Part shown: positions 30,403 to 40,370 of the stretch, piece by piece
Layout: each line of letters starts with the position of its first letter
Numbering within the stretch: the first letter of the stretch is position 1
Assembly (NCBI GenBank): GCA_003574785.1
Contig: QORU01000012.1
Span: 1-64,000, forward strand
Origin: Taklimakanibacter deserti
Lineage (GTDB): Bacteria > Pseudomonadota > Alphaproteobacteria > Rhizobiales > Aestuariivirgaceae
Length of the DNA stretch: 64,000 nucleotides
Direction of reading: 5' to 3'
The notes under the pieces: generated by a model
The model's input: only the letters and a program-made list of their open reading frames with translations
What the model was told of the DNA's origin: nothing
Databases searched by the model: none
Translations under genes and position numbers: made by a program

Positions 30403-31719
30403 ATGCACAGTGACCTCGCGGACATATCGATCGGCATCGATTTCGGCACGACCAATACCGTCATCGCCCTTGCCGGTCCCGAAGGCGAGGCCGAGGCGAT
30501 CCGGTTCACCCAGGGCGGCGTCGTCCATCGCACCTATAATTCGGCCCTGTGCTTCTGGGAGGAGCACCAGGGCGAGAGCGCGCAGCTGCGCATGGAAGGC
30601 GGTCCCTGGGCCGTCGAGCAATTCATCGAGGGCACGGCGGCACATCGCTTCATCCAGTCCTTCAAGACCTTCGCGGCCAGTCCCTCCTTCGTGAAGACGC
30701 GCATCTTCCGCCAGAATTTCCGCTTCGAGGACCTGCTCTCGGCCTTCCTGCGCAGCCTCTTGCGCCATGCCGATCGGGCTTTCTCGTTCTCAGGCCGCCC
30801 ACGGATCGTGATCGGCCGGCCGGTGCGCTTCGCCGGCGCCAGCCCCGACGAGGCCCTGGCGATGCGGCGCTACCGCCAAGCTTTCGGACGGCTCGGCGTC
30901 GATCACGGCCATTATGTCTATGAGCCGGTCGGCGCCGCCTTCTTCTATGCCCGCCAGCTGCGTCAGGATGCGACGATCCTGGTCGCCGATTTCGGCGGCG
31001 GCACCAGCGATTTCTCGGTCATGCGCTTCGAGCGCCGGCAAGGACGCATGGAAGCCCGTCCCTTGGGCCATAGCGGCATCGGCATCGCCGGCGATGCTTT
31101 CGATTACCGCATCATCGACAATGTCGTCTCGCCGCGCCTCGGCAAGGGGGCCAGCTACCGCTCCTTCGACAAGACGCTCACCATTCCCAATGGCTATTAC
31201 GCCAATTTCGCGCGCTGGAACCTGCTCGCGATGATGAAGACGAATGGCGATCTGAAGGAGCTCGTCGAATTGCAGCGCGCCGCCATCGATCCCGAACCTT
31301 TGGCCAAGCTCATCGACATCATCGAGAACGACCTGGGCTTTGCCCTTTATCGCGCCGTCGGCGCCGCCAAGATGGCGCTGTCATCGGCCGAGAGTGCTGA
31401 ATTCAGTTTTGCGGCGGGCAAACTCGCGCTGAGCGAGACGATCACCCGTGCCGAATTCGAAGGCTGGATCGGCGATGACGTAGAGCGCATCGCCCAGACG
31501 GTGGACCAGGCGCTCGAGGCAGCGGCGCTTGGCGCCCATGAGATCGACAAGGTGTTCCTGACCGGCGGATCGTCCTTCATACCGGCGATCTGGCGGATCT
31601 TCGGCGAGCGCTTCGGCTTGGCGAAACTGACCACCGGCGACCAGTTCGAATCGATCGCCTATGGCCTGGCCCTGATCGGGCGCGCGCAGGATCCGGGAGC
31701 TTGGGCCGCGTCCGGCTGA
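30403..31719 (+). CDS. YegD-like short Hsp70 family protein
   Basis: A 438-residue actin-fold ATPase. The ATG at 30403 gives a short lead into ISIGIDFGTTNTVIALAG (phosphate 1); phosphate 2 is ILVADFGGGTSDFSVMRFE and the adenosine region KVFLTGGSSFIPAIWRIFGERF. It stops after the nucleotide-binding domain, so it lacks the DnaK substrate-binding domain and lid. This is the YegD-like architecture, whose clients are not known. Upstream in-frame codons exist but give no family match. It converges with the enoyl-CoA hydratase gene. Confidence 0.85.
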   Translation: MHSDLADISIGIDFGTTNTVIALAGPEGEAEAIRFTQGGVVHRTYNSALCFWEEHQGESAQLRMEGGPWAVEQFIEGTAAHRFIQSFKTFAASPSFVKTRIFRQNFRFEDLLSAFLRSLLRHADRAFSFSGRPRIVIGRPVRFAGASPDEALAMRRYRQAFGRLGVDHGHYVYEPVGAAFFYARQLRQDATILVADFGGGTSDFSVMRFERRQGRMEARPLGHSGIGIAGDAFDYRIIDNVVSPRLGKGASYRSFDKTLTIPNGYYANFARWNLLAMMKTNGDLKELVELQRAAIDPEPLAKLIDIIENDLGFALYRAVGAAKMALSSAESAEFSFAAGKLALSETITRAEFEGWIGDDVERIAQTVDQALEAAALGAHEIDKVFLTGGSSFIPAIWRIFGERFGLAKLTTGDQFESIAYGLALIGRAQDPGAWAASG

Positions 31720-31731
31720 TCGGGCGAGGTT

Positions 31732-32505
31732 TCAGCGGTTCTTGAATTGGGCTTTACGCTTCTCGACGAAGGCCGCCATGCCCTCCTTCTGGTCCTCGGT
31801 CGCGAACATCGCATGGAACAGGCGGCGCTCGACGCGCACACCTTCGGCGAGCGTCGTCTCGAAGGCGCGGTTCACCGATTCCTTGGCCATCATCGCGATG
31901 GGCTGCGAGAAGGAGGCGATCTTCTTCGCCGCCGCAAGGGCTTCATCGACGAGCTTGTCGGCCGGCACGACGCGTGCCACGAGGCCCGAGCGCTCGGCTT
32001 CGGCCGCATCCATCATGCGCCCGGTCAAGATGAGGTCCATCGCCTTCGCCTTGCCGATATAGCGCGGGAGGCGCTGCGTGCCGCCGGCACCCGGCATGAC
32101 GCCCAACTGGATCTCGGGCTGGCCGAATTTCGCCGTGTCGGCCGCGATGATGAAATCGCACATGAGAGCGATCTCGCAGCCCCCGCCAAGGGCAAAGCCC
32201 GCGACCGCGGCGATGACGGGCTTGCGCTGATGCGCCACCCGATCCCAGCTCGCGAGGAAATCGCCGAGATAGGCTTCCATATAGGACTTGGCAGCCATTT
32301 CCTTGATGTCGGCGCCGGCGGCGAAGGCTTTCTCGCTGCCGGTGAGGACGACGGCGCCGATCTTGGGATCCTGGTCGAAGTCGTTGAGTGCCTGGCCGAG
32401 CTCCTTGATCAGCGCGGCATTGAGCGCGTTGAGGGCCTGCGGCCGGTTGAGCCGGATGAGGCCCACGCCGTCATGGGTTTCGACAAGGATGTTCTCATAG
32501 GTCAT
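31732..32505 (-). CDS. Enoyl-CoA hydratase
   Basis: A 257-residue crotonase-fold enzyme that adds water to trans-2-enoyl-CoA in fatty-acid or amino-acid breakdown. GADIKEM provides the oxyanion-hole region and both catalytic glutamates are visible, in [11 protein letters not shown] and [20 protein letters not shown]. It therefore should be a true hydratase rather than an isomerase. It lies just downstream of mutM on the same strand, a standard rhizobial pairing. Confidence 0.93.
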   Translation of the reverse strand: MTYENILVETHDGVGLIRLNRPQALNALNAALIKELGQALNDFDQDPKIGAVVLTGSEKAFAAGADIKEMAAKSYMEAYLGDFLASWDRVAHQRKPVIAAVAGFALGGGCEIALMCDFIIAADTAKFGQPEIQLGVMPGAGGTQRLPRYIGKAKAMDLILTGRMMDAAEAERSGLVARVVPADKLVDEALAAAKKIASFSQPIAMMAKESVNRAFETTLAEGVRVERRLFHAMFATEDQKEGMAAFVEKRKAQFKNR

Positions 32506-32547
32506 GGCTTCTCTCTCGCTGATCCCGTTTTGAGGGCGACAGATAGG

Positions 32548-33441
32548 CTATTTCTGGCACTTGGGACAATAGAAGGTCGAGCGGCCCCCCTGCACGATGC
32601 GCTTGATGGTGCCGCCGCATTGACGCCTGCGGCACTTCTCGCCTTCGCGGTCATAGACGGCGAAGACCTGCTGGAACGACCCCGCATCGCCCGTCGGCTG
32701 GACGAAGTCACGCAAGGTCGACCCGCCGGCGGCGATCGCCTCCAAGAGCACGGCGCGGATATGGCGCACCAGCTCCTCGAGCCGCGGATCATACGAGGTC
32801 TTCTTGACCAGGCTCCCTGCTTTGCGCTTGGGCGACAGACGTGCGCGCCAAAGCGCCTCGCAGACATAGATATTGCCGAGGCCGGCGATGAGCCGCTGGT
32901 CGAGGAGGGCGGCCTTGAGCGGCGCTTTCTTGGCCCGGAAGGCTTGCGCGAGATAGGCGGCGTCGAATTCATTGCCCAAGGGTTCGACGCCGATTTGGGC
33001 GAGGAGCTTGTGGCTGTCGAGCCCGGTTTCGCCGACGAGGTCCATGAGGCCGAAGCGGCGCGGATCGGTATAGATGACGCGCAGGCCATCCTCGCGGGTG
33101 AAGACGACGTGATCATGCGGGCCTGAGCCGCCGTCGGGTGCTGAACTCTCCTCGTAGAATTCGCCGAGCCCGGTCATGCGGCCCTTGGCGTCGATGACGG
33201 TGAAGCGGCCCGACATGCCGAGATGGAGGATCAGGACCTCGCCGCCCTCGAGGAAAGCGAGGATGTATTTCGCCCGCCGCTTGAGGCGCAGCACGATGCG
33301 GCCCTCGACGCGCTTGGCGAAGTCGGGCGGGAAGGGAAAGCGCAGATCGCCGCGGGCGAGCCTGACCTTGTGGATGCGCCGCCCGGTAAGCACGGCCTCG
33401 AGGCCGCGCATCACGGTTTCGACTTCGGGGAGTTCCGGCAT
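32548..33441 (-). CDS. mutM: Formamidopyrimidine-DNA glycosylase
   Basis: A 297-residue glycosylase/AP-lyase removing 8-oxoguanine and ring-opened purines. The mature Pro2-Glu3 nucleophile pair is in [15 protein letters not shown], and the zinc finger at the C-terminus reads CRRRQC then FYCPKCQ, a CxxxxC/CxxC form. It is divergent from ubiE, as in many rhizobia, and co-directional with the enoyl-CoA hydratase gene. Confidence 0.97.
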   Translation of the reverse strand: MPELPEVETVMRGLEAVLTGRRIHKVRLARGDLRFPFPPDFAKRVEGRIVLRLKRRAKYILAFLEGGEVLILHLGMSGRFTVIDAKGRMTGLGEFYEESSAPDGGSGPHDHVVFTREDGLRVIYTDPRRFGLMDLVGETGLDSHKLLAQIGVEPLGNEFDAAYLAQAFRAKKAPLKAALLDQRLIAGLGNIYVCEALWRARLSPKRKAGSLVKKTSYDPRLEELVRHIRAVLLEAIAAGGSTLRDFVQPTGDAGSFQQVFAVYDREGEKCRRRQCGGTIKRIVQGGRSTFYCPKCQK

Positions 33442-33574
33442 GGGATGGTGTTAGACCAATTTGACGCTAAGGATAAGGATTATGCTTAAGAGCCCCAAGT
33501 GACGGAAGGTGTCAGTAGGGTAGGCGTCAGGGCGCCATGGCATTCGGGGCCGTCCTGTTCTATGGTCCGCCGCC

Positions 33575-34339
33575 ATGACAGACACGCCTGAAGAAACGGC
33601 ACCTTTCGGCTTTCGCACCGTCGCGGAAGCGGAGAAACAGGGCCTCGTGAACGAGGTCTTTTCCAAGGTCGCCTTGCGCTACGACCAGATGAACGACCTG
33701 ATGTCTGGGGGCCTGCACCGCCTGTGGAAGGACGATTTCGTCACCTTGCTGTCGCCGCCCCGGGGCCCGCGCGACTTCCAGGTCATCGACGTGGCGGGCG
33801 GCACCGGCGACATCGCCTTCCGCATCGCCCGCGCCGGAGGGTTAGGCACGCATATCACCATTGCCGACATCTCGCCCGAGATGGTGGCGGAAGGGGCGAA
33901 GCGCGCGGGCGCCGAAGGGCTCACCGGGCAATGCCATTTCACCGTCGGCAACGCCGAAAGCCTGGCCTTCCCCGACAAGAGCTTCGATGCCTATACGATC
34001 GCCTTCGGCATCAGGAACGTCACCCATATCGACCGTGCCTTGCAAGAGGCCTATCGGGTGCTGAAGCCCGGCGGCAAATTCCAGTGCCTCGAATTCTCCC
34101 ATGTCGACGTGCCGGGCCTTGCCGCCATCTACGACGCCTATTCCTTCACCACCATTCCGGCGATCGGCAAGGTGGTGACGGGCGATGGTGCCCCCTATCG
34201 CTATCTCGTCGAAAGCATCCGCACCTTCCCGGAGCCTGAGAAATTCGAAACGATGATCGCCGCGGCGGGCTTCGGCCATGTCGGCCATAGGAGCCTCTCG
34301 GGCTCAATCGTCGCCATCCATTGGGGCTGGCGCATCTGA
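33575..34339 (+). CDS. ubiE: Ubiquinone/menaquinone methyltransferase UbiE
   Basis: A 254-residue SAM-dependent C-methyltransferase of quinone synthesis. FGFRTVAEAEKQGLVNEVF, the SAM motif VIDVAGGTGDIAFRIA, YTIAFGIRNVTHIDRALQEA and the C-terminal LSGSIVAIHWGWRI are family hallmarks. It is first in the operon ubiE-ubiB-coaBC-dut-moeB-like and its stop overlaps the ubiB start (TGATG). Confidence 0.97.
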   Translation: MTDTPEETAPFGFRTVAEAEKQGLVNEVFSKVALRYDQMNDLMSGGLHRLWKDDFVTLLSPPRGPRDFQVIDVAGGTGDIAFRIARAGGLGTHITIADISPEMVAEGAKRAGAEGLTGQCHFTVGNAESLAFPDKSFDAYTIAFGIRNVTHIDRALQEAYRVLKPGGKFQCLEFSHVDVPGLAAIYDAYSFTTIPAIGKVVTGDGAPYRYLVESIRTFPEPEKFETMIAAAGFGHVGHRSLSGSIVAIHWGWRI

Positions 34340-35901
34340 TGGGATTTTTCGGTCACGTCTTCCGCCTCGCCCGCGTCGGCTGGGTGCTGGCACGCCATGA
34401 CGCCTTTCCGCCGCCCGAGGACACGGCAGCGCTGCCATGGTCGGCGCGCTGCGGCCTGCATCTGGCGAAGCTGGTGGCGACCAAATCGCATGGCAATGGC
34501 AAATTGAGCGGCGCTCTGGCCGAGCTCGGCCCGAGCTATGTGAAGCTCGGCCAGTTCCTGGCGACCAGGCCCGATATCGTGGGTCCGGCGCGCGCCGAGG
34601 AATTGCGCAAGCTCCAGGACCGCCTGCCGCCTTTCGACTTGGGCGTGGCGCGCCAGATGATCAGGCTCAATCTCGGCCGCGGCGCGGACGAGATCTTCGC
34701 GTCTTTCAGCCCGCCGGTGGCCGCGGCCTCGATCGCCCAGGTGCATCGCGCCACGACGCGCGACGGCCGCGACGTGGCGGTCAAGATCCTGAGGCCCGGG
34801 ATCGAGCAGCGCTTCGCCCGCGACCTCTCCGATTTCTTCTTCGCCGCCCGCCTGATCGAGCGCGTCAGCGCGCCGATGCGGCGCCTGCGCCCGGTCGATG
34901 CCACCGAGACCCTGGCGCAATCGGTCAAGCTCGAGATGGATCTGCGCATGGAAGCCGCCGCCATCAAGGAGATGGCGGGCAATGTCGCGGATGACCCGGG
35001 CTTCCGCGTCCCCAAGGTCGAATGGCCATTGACCGCGAGGCAAGTGCTCACCACCGACTGGATCGAGGGCACGCCCTTGTCCGACATGGCGGCGCTCCAG
35101 GCGCGCGGCCTCGATCTCAACCGCCTCGCCGACACGGTCATCCAGAGCTTCCTGCGTCATGCCATACGCGACGGCTTCTTCCACGCCGACATGCATCAGG
35201 GCAATCTCTTCGCCGACGCCCAGGGCAATCTCGTCGCCGTCGATTTCGGCATCATGGGCAGGCTCACGCCCAAGGAGCGCCTGTTCCTCGCCGAGATCCT
35301 CTATGGCTTCATCCGGCGCGATTATGCCCGCGTCGCGCAAGTGCATTTCGATGCGGGCTATGTGCCTCAGCATCAGGATCCCGCGGTCTTCGCGCAGGCG
35401 CTGCGCGCGATCGGCGAGCCGATCATGGACCGTCCGGCGCATGAGATCTCGATGGCGCGCCTGCTCACCCAGCTATTCGAGGTGACCGGCCAGTTCGACA
35501 TGGCGACCCAGCCGCAGCTTCTCCTGTTGCAGAAGACGATGGTGGTGGTCGAAGGTGTGGCCCGCATGCTCAATCCGCATTTCAACATGTGGAATTCCTC
35601 GGAGCCCGTCTTGCGCGAATGGATCGAGAAGAAGCTCGGGCCGTGGGGCCAGATCGAGGGCGCAGCGGTTGGGGCGGCCTCGCTCGGCCGGCTCTTTACC
35701 ACTTTGCCCGAAATGCTGGTTGAGGCGCAGGCTGCAACCCATATGCTGGCCGACATGGCCAATGCCGGCGGCATCAAGCTCGACAGGGAGACGACGGAGG
35801 CCTTGGCTGCCGCGCAGGCCCGGCATTCGCGTGCGGGCCGCTATGCGCTCGTCGCAGGGGCCGCCGCCTTGATTGCCATCGCCTTGAGCCTGATCTTTTG
35901 A
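34339..35901 (+). CDS. ubiB: Ubiquinone biosynthesis kinase-like protein UbiB
   Basis: A 520-residue atypical kinase (ADCK/Abc1 family) needed for ubiquinone synthesis. The KxGQ motif is in VKLGQFLATRPD, the lysine in VAVKILRPG, and the catalytic loop and metal site in FFHADMHQGNLFAD and VAVDFGIMGRL. A C-terminal membrane segment (YALVAGAAALIAIALSLIF) anchors it. The start is taken at 34339, overlapping the ubiE stop; an earlier in-frame TTG would duplicate the end of ubiE. Confidence 0.95.
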   Translation: MGFFGHVFRLARVGWVLARHDAFPPPEDTAALPWSARCGLHLAKLVATKSHGNGKLSGALAELGPSYVKLGQFLATRPDIVGPARAEELRKLQDRLPPFDLGVARQMIRLNLGRGADEIFASFSPPVAAASIAQVHRATTRDGRDVAVKILRPGIEQRFARDLSDFFFAARLIERVSAPMRRLRPVDATETLAQSVKLEMDLRMEAAAIKEMAGNVADDPGFRVPKVEWPLTARQVLTTDWIEGTPLSDMAALQARGLDLNRLADTVIQSFLRHAIRDGFFHADMHQGNLFADAQGNLVAVDFGIMGRLTPKERLFLAEILYGFIRRDYARVAQVHFDAGYVPQHQDPAVFAQALRAIGEPIMDRPAHEISMARLLTQLFEVTGQFDMATQPQLLLLQKTMVVVEGVARMLNPHFNMWNSSEPVLREWIEKKLGPWGQIEGAAVGAASLGRLFTTLPEMLVEAQAATHMLADMANAGGIKLDRETTEALAAAQARHSRAGRYALVAGAAALIAIALSLIF

Positions 35902-35915
35902 AGGGATGTGATCTC

Positions 35916-37163
35916 ATGCTGACAACCCTCTCCGGCAGAAGCGTTCTCCTCGTCATCGGCGGCGGCATCGCCGCCTATAAGAGCCTCGAGCTCATCCGGC
36001 TGCTCAAGCAGCGCCAGGCCAAGGTCACCGCGATCATGACCAAGGCGGCCTCAGAGTTCGTCACCGAGCTTTCGGTCGCGAGCCTGACGAAGGAGAAGGT
36101 CTATACCGATCTCTTCAGCCTCACCGACGAGGTCGAGATGGGCCATATCGAATTGTCGCGCTCGGCCGATCTCCTGGTGGTGGCGCCGGCGAGCGCCGAT
36201 CTGATGGCCAAGATGGCGCACGGCCTCGCCAATGATCTCGCCTCCACCACCTTGCTCGCGACCGACAAGAAGATCCTGCTGGCGCCGGCCATGAATGTGC
36301 GCATGTGGCAGCATCCGGCGACGCGGCGCAATCTCGGCCTTCTCAAGGCGGATGGCGTGCTCACCGTCGGCCCCAATGACGGCGAGATGGCCTGCGGCGA
36401 ATATGGGCCGGGGCGCATGGCGGAGCCGGCGGAGATCCTGGCCGCCATCGAGGCCTATTTTGCCGGCGGTGCCTTGCCTTTGATGGGCGCCGGCACAGGG
36501 TCGCGGCCTTTGGCCGGCCGCAAGGTGCTCATCACCGCCGGTCCCACCCATGAGCCGATCGATCCGGTGCGCTACATCGCCAATCGATCGTCCGGCCGGC
36601 AAGGTTATGCGCTGGCGGAAGCGGCGGTCGCCTTGGGCGCCGAGACGATCCTGGTGTCGGGCCCCGTGCATCTGCCGATCCCGCCCGGCGCCCAGATGAT
36701 GCCGGTCGAGACCGCGGCCGAGATGCTCAAAACCGTGGAAGCCGAGCTTCCCGCCGATATCGCGATCTTCGCCGCCGCCGTCGCCGACTGGCGTGTCGCC
36801 GCGGCCTCCGGAGAGAAGCTCAAGAAAGGGGCGGGCGGCCTGCCCGACCTCAAGCTCGCCGAGAATCCGGACATCCTCAAGACCGTGGCCCAGGCCAAGA
36901 GCAAGCGGCCGAAGCTCGTGGTGGGCTTCGCCGCCGAGACGCAGAATGTCGTCGAGAACGCCAAGGCGAAGCTCGCCAAGAAGGGTTGTGACCTGATCGT
37001 CGCCAATGATGTCAGCGCCGACAAGGGCGTGATGGGCGGCGAGCGCAATACCGTGCATCTGGTTTCGGCGACGGGCGTCGAAAGCTGGCCCGAGCTCGAC
37101 AAGCGCGAAGTCGCGCGCCGGCTGATGGAGGATTTCGCTAGGCGGATCGGAGCGAAGGCATGA
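35916..37163 (+). CDS. coaBC: Phosphopantothenoylcysteine synthetase/decarboxylase
   Basis: A 415-residue bifunctional enzyme of coenzyme A synthesis. The N-terminal flavoprotein decarboxylase (CoaC) has [24 protein letters not shown] and the catalytic Cys region [14 protein letters not shown]. The C-terminal synthetase (CoaB) has [28 protein letters not shown] and AAVADWR. The start at 35916 has AAGGGA nine bases ahead. Its end overlaps dut by ATGA. Confidence 0.96.
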   Translation: MLTTLSGRSVLLVIGGGIAAYKSLELIRLLKQRQAKVTAIMTKAASEFVTELSVASLTKEKVYTDLFSLTDEVEMGHIELSRSADLLVVAPASADLMAKMAHGLANDLASTTLLATDKKILLAPAMNVRMWQHPATRRNLGLLKADGVLTVGPNDGEMACGEYGPGRMAEPAEILAAIEAYFAGGALPLMGAGTGSRPLAGRKVLITAGPTHEPIDPVRYIANRSSGRQGYALAEAAVALGAETILVSGPVHLPIPPGAQMMPVETAAEMLKTVEAELPADIAIFAAAVADWRVAAASGEKLKKGAGGLPDLKLAENPDILKTVAQAKSKRPKLVVGFAAETQNVVENAKAKLAKKGCDLIVANDVSADKGVMGGERNTVHLVSATGVESWPELDKREVARRLMEDFARRIGAKA

Positions 37164-37600
37164 CCGAGGTCGCGATCCGGCGTCTCGCCCATGGCGAGGG
37201 CCTCGCACTTCCCGCCTATGAGACGGAGCATGCGGCCGGCATGGATCTGAGAGCCGCCGAGGATGCGCTCCTGCCGCCCGGCGAACGCGCCATGGTGGCG
37301 ACGGGCTTCGCCATCGCCCTGCCGGAGGGCTTCGAGGCGCAGGTCAGGCCGCGCTCGGGCCTCGCCGCCAGGCATGGCGTGACCTTGCTCAATTCGCCGG
37401 GCACGATCGATGCCGACTATCGCGGCGAGATCAAGGTGATCCTGATCAATCTTGGGGTGGAGGCCTTCGCCGTCAAGCGCGGCGATCGCATTGCGCAAAT
37501 GGTCGTGGCTCCCGTGACGCGCGTGGTTCTCAAGGAGGAGCATGAGCTTTCCTCGACGTCGCGCGGTCAAGGAGGCTTCGGCTCGACGGGACGAAGCTGA
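37160..37600 (+). CDS. dut: dUTP pyrophosphatase
   Basis: A 146-residue trimeric dUTPase that keeps uracil out of DNA and supplies dUMP. All five motifs are visible: [44 protein letters not shown] and the C-terminal [10 protein letters not shown] arm. It overlaps coaBC and the moeB-like gene at its two ends. Confidence 0.97.
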   Translation: MTEVAIRRLAHGEGLALPAYETEHAAGMDLRAAEDALLPPGERAMVATGFAIALPEGFEAQVRPRSGLAARHGVTLLNSPGTIDADYRGEIKVILINLGVEAFAVKRGDRIAQMVVAPVTRVVLKEEHELSSTSRGQGGFGSTGRS

Positions 37601-38403
37601 TGAAGCTTTCGGGCGAGGAGCTGGAACGCTATGCCCGCCACATCGTGCTGCAGGATGTGGGCGGGCCCGGCCAGGCCAAGCTCAAGGCGGCCAAGGTCCT
37701 GGTCATCGGCGCGGGCGGCCTTGGCGCCCCGGTCCTGCTCTATCTCGCCGCCGCCGGCATCGGCACGCTCGGCGTCATCGATGACGACGACGTGTCGCTC
37801 TCCAACCTGCAGCGCCAGATCATCCATGGCTCATCGCGCTTAGGCCAGCCCAAGACCGAAAGCGCGCAGCAGACCCTCAATGATCTCAATCCGCATGTGA
37901 ATGTGGTCGGTCACAAGACCCGCCTCACCGCCGCGAATGCGCTCGATATCATCGCCCGTTATGACATCGTCGCCGACGGCTCGGACAATTTCCCGACCCG
38001 CTTCCTGGTGAGCGATGCCTGCTATCTGGCGAAGAAGACCCTGGTGGCCGCGGCCGTCGGCCAGTTCGACGGCCAGCTCTCGACCTTCAAGCCGCATCTG
38101 AGGGATGCGCAAGGGCTGCCCTATCCGACCTATCGCTGCCTCCATCCCGAGGCGCCGCCCGAGGGCCTCGTGCCGGCCTGCGAAGAAGCGGGCATCATGG
38201 GCGCGCTCACCGGCATCATCGGCTCGATCCAGGCGATGGAGGTGATGAAGGAGATCTTGGGCATTGGCGACAGCCTGGCCGGCCGGCTGTTCATGTATGA
38301 CGCGCTCTCGATCCGCACCTATGTCACGGCGCTGCCCTGGAATCCCGACAATCCGCTCAATGGCCGAAATGCGACGATCAGAGATTTGTCGCACCACGCA
38401 TGA
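37600..38403 (+). CDS. MoeB/ThiF-like sulfur-carrier adenylyltransferase
   Basis: A 267-residue E1-like enzyme that adenylates the C-terminus of a MoaD- or ThiS-type carrier. ATP site GAGGLGAPVLLYLAAAGIG, NLQRQIIHG, and YRCLHPEAPPEGLVPACEEAGIMG are clear. The E. coli MoeB zinc cysteines are mostly missing: CYRC is TYRC here and the final CPVC pair is replaced by NPLNG. No rhodanese domain is attached. It closes the ubiE operon (start overlaps the dut stop). Whether it serves molybdopterin, thiamin or another carrier cannot be told. Confidence 0.88.
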   Translation: MKLSGEELERYARHIVLQDVGGPGQAKLKAAKVLVIGAGGLGAPVLLYLAAAGIGTLGVIDDDDVSLSNLQRQIIHGSSRLGQPKTESAQQTLNDLNPHVNVVGHKTRLTAANALDIIARYDIVADGSDNFPTRFLVSDACYLAKKTLVAAAVGQFDGQLSTFKPHLRDAQGLPYPTYRCLHPEAPPEGLVPACEEAGIMGALTGIIGSIQAMEVMKEILGIGDSLAGRLFMYDALSIRTYVTALPWNPDNPLNGRNATIRDLSHHA

Positions 38404-38406
38404 TCC

Positions 38407-38506
38407 GTCACCCCGGCGAAAGCCGGGGCCCATTGAATAAGCGCAAGCGGCGGCGCTGCTCGGGTGGGTGAGAATTTATTGGATCCCGGCTTTCGCCGGG
38501 ATGACG
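38407..38506. repeat. REP-like inverted pair CCCCGGC-GAAA-GCCGGGG
   Basis: Two related 26-base elements face each other between the moeB-like gene and grpE. The first (38407-38432) holds CCCCGGC, GAAA, GCCGGGG. The second (38481-38506) is its near-exact reverse complement with CCCGGC, TTTC, GCCGGG, differing at about three positions. This is the GTCATCCCGGCGAAAGCC type of dispersed repeat seen in many alphaproteobacteria. It may also act as a bidirectional terminator for the two converging genes. Confidence 0.75.
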
Positions 38507-38529
38507 ATAGGTGAGCGTGAAGCCCTGGC

Positions 38530-39111
38530 CTATTTCGCCGCCCTGGCGACGCCGACAAGCGCCGGACGCAGGACCCGGTCGCCGATCTTGAAGCCCGCCT
38601 GCATCACCTGCATCACCGTGCCCGGCGGCTTCTCGTTGGTCGGCACCTCGAACATCGCCTGATGGAAATGCGGGTCGAATTTTTCGCCCAGCGGATCGAC
38701 GCGGGTGATGCCATGGCGCTCGAAGACATTGAGCAATTCGCGCCGCGTCATCTCGACCCCGGCCACCAGATTCTTGACCGGCTCGGTCGCTTCCTTGAGG
38801 TGGTCGGCCTCGGCGGTCGCCAGAGCGCGGTCCATATTGTCGCTGACGCTCAATATGTCGCGGGCGAAGTTGGTCGCGGCATAAAGCGTCGCTTCCGCCT
38901 TCTCGCGCTCCATGCGCTTGCGCAGATTGTCCATCTCGGCGAGCGTACGCAGGAGCTGATCCTTGAGCTTGCCGGCTTCCTCCTTGAAAGCGAGGATCTC
39001 GGCGTCGCGCGGGTCGATCTCGGCCTCGGACAGGCTCACGGGCTCGGCTTCCGGAACTTCCGGCGCATTCGCCTCTTCGGGCACGGTATCTTTGGTCGCG
39101 TCTTCAATCAT
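38530..39111 (-). CDS. grpE: Nucleotide exchange factor GrpE
   Basis: A 193-residue co-chaperone that releases ADP from DnaK. The start at 39111 gives MIEDATKDTVPEEANAPE, an acidic lead, then a long coiled coil (AEILAFKEEAGKLKDQLLRT), LAEMDNLRKRMEREKAE and the C-terminal beta-domain FDPHFHQAMFEVP with VMQAGFKIGDRVLRPALVGV. The frame is open far upstream, but only this part is GrpE. In rhizobia it normally neighbours hrcA; here three extra genes intervene. Confidence 0.97.
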   Translation of the reverse strand: MIEDATKDTVPEEANAPEVPEAEPVSLSEAEIDPRDAEILAFKEEAGKLKDQLLRTLAEMDNLRKRMEREKAEATLYAATNFARDILSVSDNMDRALATAEADHLKEATEPVKNLVAGVEMTRRELLNVFERHGITRVDPLGEKFDPHFHQAMFEVPTNEKPPGTVMQVMQAGFKIGDRVLRPALVGVARAAK

Positions 39112-39270
39112 AACGATCCTGAACTCTCGAGCGGTGGAATGGGTTTCGGGCGGGATATCAGGGTTTGGGACGGAAAAATCAAGCCCGCTAACGGGGTCCG
39201 GGGTCAACTGACACAATAGGGCACTTGGCCCGCTACAAAGGGCCCGGATATCGCTTCTCGAGAGGAAACA

Positions 39271-39951
39271 ATGCCTGGACAGCAAATGCGCCTCTATTCG
39301 GGGCCCTTGAGCATGTATGGCGCCAAAACCCAGATCGCGGCGCTCGAGAAGGGGCTCGATGTCGAGGTGATCATGGTGCCCTTCGACATGGAGCGCCTCT
39401 ATGAGCCCAAGCATCCTGAGGTGCTCCGCATCAATCCCAAGAAACAGGTGCCGGTCCTCATCCATGGTGCGGTCGAGATCTTTGATTCGACCCAAATTTT
39501 CGAATATTTCGAGGAACTGAAGCCGCAACCGGCGCTGTGGCCCGCGGACGCAGCGGCCCGCGCCCGGGCGCGTTTGCTCGAACTCAAATCCGACGAGGTC
39601 TTCTTCCCGCCGATCATCCGCCTGATGGGGCTGCAGGACAGGCCTGACGATCCGGCGGCTGTCGCGGCGCGCGAGGCCTCTGCGCGTTTCTATGAGGAGA
39701 TGGAGCTCGAGCTTGCTCGAGTGGACTACCTTGCCGGCACTTACGCCTACGCCGACATCGCCTTCTACATGGCGCAGCTGTTCGCCGCCCGCATGGGGGC
39801 GCCTATGACGAAAGCGACGCCGAAACTGATCGCCTGGCGCAAACGCCTTACGGAAAGGCCCGCCATTCGTCAGGTGGCGGGCGCGATGGCGCGCTTTCTT
39901 AAGTCCCACAACCGGCCGCTGCCGGATTTCATGGCGAGCATCATCGGCTAA
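39271..39951 (+). CDS. Glutathione S-transferase family protein
   Basis: A 226-residue two-domain GST. The thioredoxin-like half has RLYSGPLSMYGAKTQIAALEKGL and the glutathione-contact turn QVPVLIHGAVEIFDSTQIFEYFEE; the helical half ends TERPAIRQVAG. The substrate is unknown; such proteins detoxify electrophiles or assist dehalogenation or isomerisation. Its stop codon overlaps the stop of the convergent GFA gene. Confidence 0.88.
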   Translation: MPGQQMRLYSGPLSMYGAKTQIAALEKGLDVEVIMVPFDMERLYEPKHPEVLRINPKKQVPVLIHGAVEIFDSTQIFEYFEELKPQPALWPADAAARARARLLELKSDEVFFPPIIRLMGLQDRPDDPAAVAAREASARFYEEMELELARVDYLAGTYAYADIAFYMAQLFAARMGAPMTKATPKLIAWRKRLTERPAIRQVAGAMARFLKSHNRPLPDFMASIIG

Positions 39952-40370
39952 TCGAGATGCTCGATATCGGGCAGACCTGAAAGATCGACCCAATGATGCC
40001 GCCGCCTTTCAAAGACGGAATGGCGCGGTGCGGGAAATTGCGGATCGGCGAAGGCGCCGACCGCGACGGCGAGCACGCCCGGAAAGGCTGAGAGCTCCCA
40101 AAAGACGGTCGAGCCGCAGAGCGGACAGAAGGAGAAGGTGACGCTGTTGCCGCTCTCCGCCGGCCGCGTGAATTGCGTGCTCTTGCCGGTGATCGCCGTC
40201 ACCTTGTCGCGCGCATAGCGTACTTGCATCGAGAAGGGAACGCCGGTGCGCCTCTGGCAGTCGAGGCAATGGCAGATCGCGATGCGCAACGGCTCGCCTT
40301 CGCAAGTGAGGCGCAATTGCCCGCACGCGCAAGCGGCCTCGCGCGTCATCGTCAAATCTTCATGCGTCAT
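39948..40370 (-). CDS. GFA/CENP-V-like zinc protein
   Basis: A 140-residue member of the glutathione-dependent formaldehyde-activating (GFA/CENP-V) fold. Its cysteine set is complete: ACACGQLRLTCEG, CHCLDCQRRTG and FSFCPLCGSTVFW, giving two structural zinc sites. The start at 40370 is preceded by GAGGGG. Despite the family name, most members have unproven substrates. Adjacent to a GST, a role in thiol or aldehyde stress is a reasonable guess. Confidence 0.88.
   Translation of the reverse strand: MTHEDLTMTREAACACGQLRLTCEGEPLRIAICHCLDCQRRTGVPFSMQVRYARDKVTAITGKSTQFTRPAESGNSVTFSFCPLCGSTVFWELSAFPGVLAVAVGAFADPQFPAPRHSVFERRRHHWVDLSGLPDIEHLD

Noticed and set aside
33461..33489. Promoter TTGACG for ubiE
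   Set aside because: A TTGACG is present but the only -10-like TATGCT is 14 bases away; spacing too short to call.
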